Positions 1-7,454 of a DNA stretch of 64,000 bases are shown here, in pieces. The stretch comes from Streptomyces uncialis (GTDB lineage: Bacteria; Actinomycetota; Actinomycetes; Streptomycetales; Streptomycetaceae). The notes under the pieces were generated by a model. That model did not search any database and had not been told where the DNA came from. It saw only the letters and a list, made by a program, of their open reading frames with translations. Position 1 is the first letter of the stretch. Every line of letters begins with the position of its first letter. Made by a program: the position numbers and the translations under genes. The stretch is taken from the NCBI RefSeq assembly GCF_036250755.1, contig NZ_CP109583.1, positions 1,550,001-1,614,000 of the forward strand, given 5' to 3'.

Positions 1-917
1 AGGCCTGCGGGATCTGCCACAGCGACGCGGCGTTCGTGGAGGCCGCGGTACCGGGCATCCGGTTCCCGCTGGTCCCGGGACATGAGATCGCCGGACGTAT
101 CGAGGAACTGGGCGAGGGGACACAGAGCGACTGGCAGGTGGGCGACCTGGTGGCGGTGGGCTGGTTCGGCGGCAGCTGCGGCCATTGCCCGCCCTGCCGA
201 CAGGGCGACTTCATCGTCTGCGAGAACCTGAAGGTCCCCGGTTGGGCATACGACGGCGGATACGCCGAGACCGTGATCGTCCCGGTCGACGCGCCGGCCC
301 GGGTCCCGGACGCGCTGGGCGCCGCCGAGGCCGCGCCGCTGGCCTGTGCCGGGGTGACCACGTACAACGGTCTGCGGCGGGGCTCGGCCCGGCCCGGTGA
401 TCTGGTCGCGGTGCTCGGCATCGGCGGTCTGGGCCATCTGGGGGTGCGGTACGCGGCCGCCATGGGCTTCGAGACCGTCGCCATCGCCCGTGGACCCGAC
501 AAGGCCGACTTCGCCGAGGCACTCGGCGCGCACCACTACATCGACAGTACGGCCGGCACCCCCGTCGCGGACGCGCTGCGGTCGCTCGGCGGCGCCAGGA
601 CCGTACTGGCCACCGCGGCCAACTCCGACGCCATCGCGGCGACCGTGGAGGGGCTCGCGCCCCGTGGCGAGCTGGTCGTCATCGGCCTGGACAGCGAGCC
701 GCTGGGGATCAGCCCGGCACAGCTCATCATGTCCGGCAGGGTCGTGCGTGGCCATCCGTCCGGCACCTCGCGGGATGTGCAGGACACGCTCGCCTTCAGT
801 GCCCTGCACGGCATCCGCGCGATGACCGAGACCGTACCGCTGGACGACGTGGACGAGGCGTACCGGAAGATGCTCTCCGGCGCCGCCCGCTTCCGGATGG
901 TCCTGACCACCGGCTGA
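1..917 (+). CDS. Zinc-dependent alcohol dehydrogenase (5' end outside window)
   Basis: Medium-chain, zinc-binding alcohol dehydrogenase that would oxidise an alcohol or reduce an aldehyde with NAD(P). The frame is open to the left edge and already reads the catalytic-zinc motif GICHSD, so the start is missing and the ATG at 36 is internal. Visible are the GHE motif, the four-cysteine structural zinc lobe (CGHCPPC then VCEN) and the GIGGLG dinucleotide-binding turn. It converges with the cyclophilin gene across a 65-bp gap. The substrate cannot be told from sequence. Confidence 0.9.
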   Translation, partial: ACGICHSDAAFVEAAVPGIRFPLVPGHEIAGRIEELGEGTQSDWQVGDLVAVGWFGGSCGHCPPCRQGDFIVCENLKVPGWAYDGGYAETVIVPVDAPARVPDALGAAEAAPLACAGVTTYNGLRRGSARPGDLVAVLGIGGLGHLGVRYAAAMGFETVAIARGPDKADFAEALGAHHYIDSTAGTPVADALRSLGGARTVLATAANSDAIAATVEGLAPRGELVVIGLDSEPLGISPAQLIMSGRVVRGHPSGTSRDVQDTLAFSALHGIRAMTETVPLDDVDEAYRKMLSGAARFRMVLTTG

Positions 918-982
918 CCTCACCTGTGATGTCCGCCGGAGCGCCGCAGGGGCGGTCCGGCCGGTGGACGGCGTGCCGTGAA

Positions 983-1471
983 CTAGTCGAGGCGCTTCGC
1001 GGAGAGGATGAGGACCGGCTCGACCGGGACGTCCGCCATCCCCTTCGACCGCGCGGTCCGGACGCCCGCGATCTTATCGACCACGTCCATTCCCTGGGTG
1101 ACCTCGCCGAACACCGCGTAGCCCACGTCGCTGCCCGGGTCGAGGAAGCCGTTGTCACTGTGGTTGACGAAGAACTGCGCGGTCGCCGAGTGCGGGGCGC
1201 TGGTGCGCGCCATCGCGACGGTGCCGCGACGGTTCTTCAGGCCGTTGGATGCCTCGTTCTGGATCGGGTCCCTGGTGTCCTTCTTCCGCAGGTCCCGGGT
1301 GAGCCCTCCGCCCTGCACCATGAAGCCGGGGATGACCCGGTGGAAGACCGTGTCCGTGTAGAAGCCCGAGTCGACGTACTGGAGGAAGTTCGCCGTGGTG
1401 ACCGGCGCCTTCTCCTCGTCGAGGCTGATCACGATCTCTCCGAAGGAGGTGGACAACAGAACCTGCGTCAT
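983..1471 (-). CDS. Cyclophilin-type peptidyl-prolyl cis-trans isomerase
   Basis: 162-residue single-domain cyclophilin that isomerises X-Pro peptide bonds, probably in the cytoplasm because no signal peptide is seen. Catalytic-site motifs are clear: [14 protein letters not shown] with the active-site Arg and Phe, then [11 protein letters not shown] and a GYAVFGEV turn. The ATG at 1471 puts the first strand ([14 protein letters not shown]) right at the N-terminus as in family members; the longer reading from 1657 adds low-complexity sequence and is rejected. Housekeeping folding role inferred. Confidence 0.9.
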   Translation of the reverse strand: MTQVLLSTSFGEIVISLDEEKAPVTTANFLQYVDSGFYTDTVFHRVIPGFMVQGGGLTRDLRKKDTRDPIQNEASNGLKNRRGTVAMARTSAPHSATAQFFVNHSDNGFLDPGSDVGYAVFGEVTQGMDVVDKIAGVRTARSKGMADVPVEPVLILSAKRLD

Positions 1472-1670
1472 ACGAGCACTCCATGCGTCTGACGGATGAT
1501 CACCACACTCTAGTCGCGCCGGTCCCACCACCCGCAGGACCGTGTCCGGGGTGGCTGTCGTGCCGTGCCGGTGGGCTCCACGTCGTGCTGGTCGCGTCGC
1601 CGTCAGCCGCGTCCCTGCCTCCGCCGCCGGAGGGGCTGACAGCGACGTGGCCGGCACGACGACGAGGTCT

Positions 1671-1988
1671 TCATCGCTCGTCGGCGACGACGAACCGCTC
1701 GACTCCGGTGTCGGTGAGCGAGTCGAGGGAATCCAGCTGGGTCGCGGCGACGACGAGCAATTCGTACTCCGTCCGCAGGACGGGGAGCCGGTGGTGCTGG
1801 ATCACCAGTCCGATCTCGTCCAGCGCCGAGTCGGACTCGCCGTTGTCCACCAGGTCGACGACGGACGACAGCGCGCTGACGACCTGGTGCTGTTCCGCCA
1901 GGCGGCGGGCGATGCTTCTGGCGACCGAACGGACGATCGTGCCAGGCGGGTCCAGCGGAGGTCTTCCGGGTGGGGTCGGCGGGCTCAT
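1671..1988 (-). CDS. Small hypothetical protein
   Basis: 105-residue acidic protein with a proline-rich N-terminus followed by a probably helical region ([22 protein letters not shown]) and a segment rich in Glu, Asp and Leu. No family recognised. Start chosen at the ATG at 1988; an earlier in-frame start at 2117 would translate the 20-bp tandem repeat and is unlikely. It lies downstream of, and is co-directional with, the MFS gene. Real coding status is only moderately supported. Confidence 0.5.
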   Translation of the reverse strand: MSPPTPPGRPPLDPPGTIVRSVARSIARRLAEQHQVVSALSSVVDLVDNGESDSALDEIGLVIQHHRLPVLRTEYELLVVAATQLDSLDSLTDTGVERFVVADER

Positions 1989-2070
1989 GTACGGAAACGC
2001 TCTCTGTCCGTAGGGAACGGGCGGTGCTCTGGTGGCGGTGGGGACGGGCGTCCGGCCCGGAGCGGGTGTG

Positions 2071-2130
2071 AAGGCACCGGTAGCGGGTGGAAGGCACCGG
2101 TAGCGGGTGGAAGGCACCGGTAGCGGGTGT
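2071..2130. repeat. 20-bp tandem repeat, three copies
   Basis: Three head-to-tail copies of aaggcaccggtagcgggtgg at 2071, 2091 and 2111; only the last base of the third copy differs. The array sits in the short gap between the MFS stop and the small hypothetical gene. Confidence 0.95.
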
Positions 2131-2148
2131 GGGGCACGGTGGAGCGTT

Positions 2149-3426
2149 TCACGCGGCCTTGGAGAGGGTGGACCCCCTGTCCGTCCGGGGCAGCGGCCGG
2201 ACGGATGTCGCGGGTCCGGTCACCGCTCGTCGTACGTCGTCGCGTGGCCACAGCAGGAGGGCGGCGACGGCGCCGACCACGGCGAGCGCCGCGAGGACGG
2301 ACCAGGTGAGGCCGAAGCCGGTGTTGGTGCCGAGCCATCCCGCGACGGGGTAGGTGATCAGCCAGGCCAGGTGCGACAGGGAGAACTGGGCCGCGAACGT
2401 CTCGGGGATCGCGTGCGGTTCGACGGAGGCACGCAGGACGCTGCCGGTCGGTGTGACGATCAGCGCCATACCGACGCCGATCACGGTCCAGACGACGGCC
2501 GTTCCGGTCCATGTGGCCAGGCCGGACGCCATGAGGGCCACCGCGGCGATCGTGCCGCCGACGAGTACTCCGGCCCCGGTCATCATGACGGTGCGGGCGG
2601 CGATCCGGTCGAGTACGCGGGGCAGTACGACGGCCGCCAGGAGGGTTCCGCCGCCGGAGGCGGCGAGCATCCAGGCGACGTCCGACTGCGAGCCGCCGAG
2701 CTCGTCACGGACGTAGTTGACGGTGTTGACGACGACGATCGATCCTGCCGCCGCGACCACGAGATTGAGCGCCATGACGCCGCGCAGCCGCGGTGTCCGG
2801 AGGAAGGTCCTGGTCCCTGCCGCCATCTTGTCCCACGCCCGGGTGTGGCTGCTGGGGCGGGCGTCGGGGACCCGCGTGAACAGGATGAGCGCGGCGGAGA
2901 GGAGGAACCCGACGGAGGTGCCCAGGAACAGCGAGTCGAAGCTCATGAACGCCAGGGCGACCGCCGCGAGTACGGGACTGAGCAGGCTCTCCATCGTGTA
3001 GGCGGCCTGGGAGGCGGCCAGGGCACGTGTGTAGTCGGACTCATCGGTGACGATGTCGGGGATGACGGCCTGGAACGTCGGGGTGAACGCCGCCGACGCG
3101 GCTTGCAGCAGACCGATCAGGACGTAGATGTGCCAGACCTCGCTGACGAGCGGCAGTGCCAGGACCACTCCGGCGCGCACCACGTCGAGGAGGACCAGGA
3201 GAGTCCTTCTGGGGAAGCGGTCGACGTACGCGGCGGCGAGGGGGGCTATGACCACGTACATGAACATCTTGACGGTCAGGGCGGTGCCGAGGACGGTGCC
3301 GGCGCGCGGGCCGGCGAGGTCGTAGGCGAGCAGTCCGAGGGCCACGGTCGTCAGTCCGGTGCCGAACAGGGCGATGATCTGTGCGCTGAAGAGGCGGCGG
3401 TAGTCACGGATGGCGAACAGGCTCAT
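2149..3426 (-). CDS. MFS transporter (probable drug/metabolite exporter)
   Basis: 425-residue major facilitator protein in the inner membrane. It starts directly with an RDYRRLFSAQ segment and the first membrane helix, and about ten to twelve hydrophobic helices can be counted, with the basic DRFPRRT loop between helices 2 and 3 typical of the family. Ribosome site GGAAGGAA precedes the ATG. It follows the AhpD-like gene on the same strand but a strong hairpin (3453-3486) separates them, so co-transcription is probably partial. Substrate unknown; most similar in look to the drug or siderophore exporter subgroup. Confidence 0.85.
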   Translation of the reverse strand: MSLFAIRDYRRLFSAQIIALFGTGLTTVALGLLAYDLAGPRAGTVLGTALTVKMFMYVVIAPLAAAYVDRFPRRTLLVLLDVVRAGVVLALPLVSEVWHIYVLIGLLQAASAAFTPTFQAVIPDIVTDESDYTRALAASQAAYTMESLLSPVLAAVALAFMSFDSLFLGTSVGFLLSAALILFTRVPDARPSSHTRAWDKMAAGTRTFLRTPRLRGVMALNLVVAAAGSIVVVNTVNYVRDELGGSQSDVAWMLAASGGGTLLAAVVLPRVLDRIAARTVMMTGAGVLVGGTIAAVALMASGLATWTGTAVVWTVIGVGMALIVTPTGSVLRASVEPHAIPETFAAQFSLSHLAWLITYPVAGWLGTNTGFGLTWSVLAALAVVGAVAALLLWPRDDVRRAVTGPATSVRPLPRTDRGSTLSKAA

Positions 3427-3452
3427 GGCGTGTTCCTTCCAGGTCCGGGCGG

Positions 3453-3486
3453 TGGGGCACGGCCTCGGCGCGGAGGCCGTGCCCCA
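3453..3486 (-). terminator. Intrinsic-terminator-like hairpin
   Basis: Perfect 14-bp stem (tggggcacggcctc / gaggccgtgcccca) with a 6-nt loop, immediately downstream of the AhpD-like gene stop at 3508 and upstream of the MFS start. No U-tract, as is usual in high-GC actinomycetes. Confidence 0.6.
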
Positions 3487-3507
3487 CAGAAGGCGGCCAG
3501 GATGTCT

Positions 3508-4038
3508 CTAGTCATCGGCGCCGCTCCCCGGGGTGAGGCCGGCGAGGAGGTTGAAGGCACCGGTGAGGATGTTGAGTGCGACGACGCCGACGACGTCGGC
3601 TATCGCGCGGTCGCTGTAGCCGTGCTCACGCAGCGCGATGACCTGTTCGTCGGTGATCGACGTCGGCTCGCGGTACACCTGGAGGGCGAGGGTGATGATC
3701 GCCGCGATCGCGGGATCGGCCGAGGTGCCCGTACGGGCCCGCTCGATCTCCAGCTCGTCCACTCCCAGCCTGCGGGCGGCACTGACATGCGCGTCGAGAC
3801 ACAGTCCGCAGCCCTGGAGTACCTGGACCGCGATCGAGATCCGTTCGCTGACCGCGCGGTCGAGTTTGGCTCGCCCCATGGCCCGGCTGAGCTGTAGATA
3901 GCCGCCCAGGACGGCGGGCGAGTGCGCCATCGTGGAGACCATGTCGCCTACCTGGCCGTGCCGGGAGACCAGCTCGGCGAGCAGGTCGCGTGAGGCGCCG
4001 ACCGCGGTATCGGGTGTGAGGCGGGTCAGGCGGGTCAT
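3508..4038 (-). CDS. Carboxymuconolactone decarboxylase / AhpD-family protein
   Basis: 176 residues with the AhpD core: a Glu-containing helix (SERISIAVQVL) followed by QGCGLCLDAH, the CxxC redox pair with the downstream His expected for alkylhydroperoxidase-like proteins. Likely acts in the cytoplasm in peroxide or thiol redox chemistry. Start set at the ATG at 4038; an in-frame upstream ATG at 4158 would add a repetitive proline tail translated from the pyrimidine-rich spacer. The MFS gene lies next downstream. Confidence 0.88.
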   Translation of the reverse strand: MTRLTRLTPDTAVGASRDLLAELVSRHGQVGDMVSTMAHSPAVLGGYLQLSRAMGRAKLDRAVSERISIAVQVLQGCGLCLDAHVSAARRLGVDELEIERARTGTSADPAIAAIITLALQVYREPTSITDEQVIALREHGYSDRAIADVVGVVALNILTGAFNLLAGLTPGSGADD

Positions 4039-4283
4039 GACGGTCCTTCCGGTACGGGGATCTTCCGGGGCGACGGGGATGTCCCGGGGGCGGGGCTTCC
4101 CGGGGGCGGGGTGTGCCGGGGGCGGGGTGTGCCGGGGCGGCGGGATGTCCCGGGGCACGGATGTTCCAGTGCGGCGAGGTGTCCCGGGGGGCCGGGTGCC
4201 CCGGGGGCGGCGGGGCGCTCGGGGAGTCGAGCGCCCCTCGGCCGTGTGCTGCTCGCGGCGGCTGATCGGTGATGCCGACGCGG

Positions 4284-5123
4284 TCAGTGGTGTGCGTGGT
4301 GGCCGGTGTGCTCGGTTGCGGCCGGGGTCGCCGCTTGCGCGCGGGAGGCGGTCCCGGTGGTCCGCACGGTGAACTCGGCGGTCCGGACGACGTCGTCGTG
4401 CTGGAAGTCCAGGTAGAGGCGGTACGTGCCGCCCGACGGCGCGACCGCCATGAAGGTGATCCGGGGCCCCGGCTCGGTGGTGCCGTCACCGGGCTCGCCG
4501 TCCGGGTGGACGTGGAGATAGCCGAGGTCCCCGACCCGCAGCGCCACCAGATGCCCGTACGCGGCCAGGTAGGGCTGGAGGTCGGTGACGGGGTGCCCGT
4601 CCCTGCTGACGGTGAGCGTCAGATCGCTCGCCTCGCCGGGTACGAGTTCGCCGTCGAGGGTGACGGTGTACTCGCCGACGCGGGCGGTACGGGTGTCCTC
4701 GGAGATCGGCTGCGGGTCGTACCGCCCGGCGACCGATACGTCGATCCCCAGCGTCATCGTCCCGTCGTGGCCGGTCGGGTGGATGTCGGCGAAGAGTCTC
4801 CAGGCCCCCGGCTCCAGGGCCAGCTCGACGCTCCAGGTGCCGCTCCCGTCCCGCACCGGGTGCACATGCTGGAACCCGGTCGTGTCGCGCCGGACGGCGA
4901 TGAGGTGCAGTTCCTTCCCGTGCTCGGGCGTGAACGCGGTCACCGGCTGTCCGTCGGGACCGGTCACCCGGAAGGTGACCGTCCGCACCCCGGCCGGAAG
5001 GATCGTCGCGTCGAGCTCAAGGGTGTAGCCGTTCTCGGAGACCGACAGCCCACCGGGACGGGCTCCGCCCTGGCCGCTGTGGCCGCTGTGACTGGTCATG
5101 TCGTGGCCGGAATGGTTCTTCAT
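4284..5123 (-). CDS. His-rich metal-linked protein (probable copper-responsive)
   Basis: 279 residues. The N-terminus has a Met/His cluster (MKNHSGHDMTSHSGHSG) and the C-terminus ends in His-rich HTGHHAHH; between them lie beta-rich repeats with paired His motifs (HLIAV, FQHVHPV, YLHVHPDG), each followed by a FADIHPTGHD or LDFQHDD-like stretch. No signal peptide or membrane helix is evident. ATG at 5123 chosen because GGTGGAGA sits just upstream and the longer start at 5228 overlaps the promoter. Copper linkage is inferred from the His/Met content plus the CsoR-like operator in its promoter. Function as chaperone or sink is not established. Confidence 0.7.
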   Translation of the reverse strand: MKNHSGHDMTSHSGHSGQGGARPGGLSVSENGYTLELDATILPAGVRTVTFRVTGPDGQPVTAFTPEHGKELHLIAVRRDTTGFQHVHPVRDGSGTWSVELALEPGAWRLFADIHPTGHDGTMTLGIDVSVAGRYDPQPISEDTRTARVGEYTVTLDGELVPGEASDLTLTVSRDGHPVTDLQPYLAAYGHLVALRVGDLGYLHVHPDGEPGDGTTEPGPRITFMAVAPSGGTYRLYLDFQHDDVVRTAEFTVRTTGTASRAQAATPAATEHTGHHAHH

Positions 5124-5225
5124 CGTGTCTCCACCTGTGCGATGCGTGTGTGTCGCGTGCCGTGCCATCAGTCGTCGTGAAATCAGTCGTCGTGCGTTGC
5201 CCCTGTCCGGGACATTCACCATAAC

Positions 5226-5254
5226 CATATACCCCCTGGGGGTATTTCCGTCAG
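5226..5254 (-). promoter_or_regulatory. Promoter with CsoR-type palindromic operator in its spacer
   Basis: Reading the minus strand, a -35-like CTGACG and a -10-like TATATG are separated by exactly 17 bases, and the spacer is filled by the perfect palindrome ATACCCCCAGGGGGTAT (5229-5245, 8-bp arms around one base). GC-tract inverted repeats of this kind are bound by CsoR-family copper repressors. This placement would block RNA polymerase when the repressor is bound. No csoR gene is in the window. Confidence 0.7.
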
Positions 5255-5493
5255 GGGTTTTTCGACGGATGGCATGTCATCACGGATTCCCGCACCGGGA
5301 GTCGCGCCGCGCCCCGCGACCCCGGAACCGCGCCCACGGGGTCGGGCCTGTGGGGCCCGCCCTCGGAGCCGGACCCCGCTACCGGCGGCGGCCGTCCCGC
5401 CACGGACGGTGCAATCAGATGTCCTCACCATCGGGATGTTCCGTGTATCTTCGACCCTGAAAGACGGCGGAGAGACATGAGGGGAACGCGCGG

Positions 5494-6684
5494 ATGGTGC
5501 GGTTGACCCGGGCTCAACAGCAGGAGCGCACGCGCGCGGCGGTACTCGACGCGGCGCGGGACGAATTCATCGAGCGCGGGTACCCGGCGGCGAAGGTGGA
5601 CGGGATCGCCGAGCGGGCGGAGCTGACGCGTGGCGCGGTGTACTCGAACTTCCCGAGCAAACGCGCCCTGTATCTGGCGGTGCTGGTCGACATGGTCGAG
5701 CACGACGTCACCGCGGAACATCACGCCGACGCGCTCCCGCCACCCGCGGCGCCCTCCGCCTCGTCCGTCACCGACGCGTTGGGTGCGTTCGCCCGGACCT
5801 GGCTCGAACGCATGCCCCTGGCCGACGGTTCCCCCTCCCTGGGTCGGTTGCACCCCGGTTCCCCGGCGGGGGTTCTCGACGACGAACCGATCCGCGACGC
5901 GTTCGGACAGCTGACCCGTGTCGAGGCGCTGCTGCTGGCGCTCGCCCTTGAGTCGTACGCGCCCGCCGACGCGTCGTCCGGGCGGCAGGTCCGGCGGGCC
6001 CGACTGGTGCTGAGGCTGCTGGACGGGCCGGGGGCCTCGGCGAATCCGGCGCTCCAGTTCGGCGATCCCTTCGACATCGTGCTGGCCTGCGCGCATCTGG
6101 GCGGGCTCGACCTCGCCGACGAGTGGGACCCTCCGCACCTGCCCTACGTCCGGCCGGCCCGGGCCTGCCGGGACCGTTGGGCACCGCCGCCGGAGCTGCG
6201 GGACCTCCTCACGCACCGGCCCGTCGGCTTCACCGGGGACGGAGTGATCACGTTCCTCGGCACCCACCGCCTGGAAGCCGCCGAGGAGGCCGTCCGCGCC
6301 GCACGGACCGGTGACCGGATCACCGTGGCCGTCACGACGGCGGACCCGGCCGAGACCGGCCGCCTCGTGCAGCTGAGGGCCGGTGACTTCGCGCGCTGCC
6401 TGCGGCGGGTGTTCGAGCCCGGCGCCTGGCCGCGGCTGCGCCTCGTCCTCGACGAGGGCGGCCTGCTGGCGTCGGCGGCGGGCGTACCGGACGCCGACGA
6501 CGACACCGAGTACGCGGTTCGTGTGCGGGACGGCGATATCGTCGCCCGGGCCGGGGGACGTGGTGCCGCCCATGCGGCGGCCACCTTCGGTCTCCCCACC
6601 GCGGCGGACTCCCCCGTCGCCCCCGACGGGACGCCGTCCCCACCGTCCGGACGCGGTCACCGCACCCCTGGAGCCACGTCATGA
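5494..6684 (+). CDS. TetR-family regulator with long C-terminal domain
   Basis: 396 residues, much longer than the usual ~200. The N-terminal ~60 residues are a canonical TetR DNA-binding domain (VLDAARDEFIERGY, then GAVYSNFPSKRALY). The remainder is a large acidic region of no clear family, with HLGGLDLADEWDPP and a later beta-rich part. Its TGA overlaps the ATG of the next gene (ATGA at 6681), implying translational coupling and a shared function. Probably a local regulator of the winged-helix/PPDK-like genes. Confidence 0.85.
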   Translation: MVRLTRAQQQERTRAAVLDAARDEFIERGYPAAKVDGIAERAELTRGAVYSNFPSKRALYLAVLVDMVEHDVTAEHHADALPPPAAPSASSVTDALGAFARTWLERMPLADGSPSLGRLHPGSPAGVLDDEPIRDAFGQLTRVEALLLALALESYAPADASSGRQVRRARLVLRLLDGPGASANPALQFGDPFDIVLACAHLGGLDLADEWDPPHLPYVRPARACRDRWAPPPELRDLLTHRPVGFTGDGVITFLGTHRLEAAEEAVRAARTGDRITVAVTTADPAETGRLVQLRAGDFARCLRRVFEPGAWPRLRLVLDEGGLLASAAGVPDADDDTEYAVRVRDGDIVARAGGRGAAHAAATFGLPTAADSPVAPDGTPSPPSGRGHRTPGATS

Positions 6685-7313
6685 CCCGGCCCGGCCCGTC
6701 CCACGCGACCAGCACCGAACTGCTGGTGCTGCACACCCTCCGCTGCGTCGGTGTCTCCGGGCTGTCCAGGGTGGCCGGAGCGACAGGGCTCGCCGAGTCC
6801 GACACCGAGTCGGAACTGATCGACCTCGCCTTGGCCGGACTCGTCACCCGCACCTCGGGCGACTTCGGCGGATGGGGACTCACGGAGGACGGCCGGGTCG
6901 CGGACGCCGAGCGGATCGCCGACGAGGTCGCGGCAGCCGGAGCCCGGCCCCGGCTCACCGCGGCGTTCGATCGGTTCCTGCTCCTCAACCCCGAGTTGCT
7001 CGACCTCTGCACGTCATGGCAGACCCGCACCATGGGCGGCACCATGACGATGAACGACCACAGCGACCCCGCGTACGACGCCCAAGTGCTGGACCGGTTC
7101 ACGGAGTTCCACCGGCGTGCCGAGCCCGTCTGCGCCGAGCTGTCCGCGGCGCTTCCCCGCTTCCAGCGCTACGCCGTGCGGCTGGGCGACGCCCTCGCCC
7201 GGGCGCGGGCCGGCTCCCTGGAGTACGTGACGGACAGCACCTCGTCGTACCACACCGTGTGGTTCCAGCTGCACGAGGACCTGCTGACCACCCTCGGTAT
7301 CCCACGCCACTGA
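6681..7313 (+). CDS. Winged-helix-like regulatory protein, PPDK-associated
   Basis: 210 residues. The first ~75 look like a winged helix (LLVLHTLRCVGVSGLSRVAGATGL, then ALAGLVTRTSG and GGWGLTEDG, where helix-recognition and wing residues are plausible). The C-terminal part has conserved-looking WQTRTMGGTMTMNDHSD and a YHTVWFQLHEDLL helix. Overlaps the TetR gene by 4 bases; the PPDK-like gene follows after 141 bp. I recognise the gene order but not a named family; a regulator or accessory factor of the phosphotransfer protein is likely. Confidence 0.65.
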   Translation: MTRPGPSHATSTELLVLHTLRCVGVSGLSRVAGATGLAESDTESELIDLALAGLVTRTSGDFGGWGLTEDGRVADAERIADEVAAAGARPRLTAAFDRFLLLNPELLDLCTSWQTRTMGGTMTMNDHSDPAYDAQVLDRFTEFHRRAEPVCAELSAALPRFQRYAVRLGDALARARAGSLEYVTDSTSSYHTVWFQLHEDLLTTLGIPRH

Positions 7314-7324
7314 ACCGCGACTCC

Positions 7325-7387
7325 TCACCCGTCACCCGTCACCCGTCACCCGTCACCCGTCACCCGTCACCCGTCACCCGTCACCCG
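7325..7387. repeat. Heptamer tandem repeat, nine perfect copies
   Basis: The unit tcacccg is repeated nine times without error (63 bp), in the 141-bp spacer between the winged-helix gene and the PPDK-like gene. Each unit adds 7 bases, so copy-number change would alter spacing in the presumed transcript. Confidence 0.97.
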
Positions 7388-7454
7388 CGATGGTGCGCAT
7401 CGGCGCGGGACTTGCGGCCGAGCCCGCGAAGGCGAACGCAGAGATGACCACGCG

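Noticed and set aside
2107..3897. Long plus-strand open frame (596 codons) opposite the MFS and AhpD-like genes
   Set aside because: Gly/Asp/Arg-rich, without domains; antisense shadow of high-GC genes on the other strand.
7325..7387. CRISPR-like array
   Set aside because: Unit is only 7 bp with no spacers; a simple tandem repeat.
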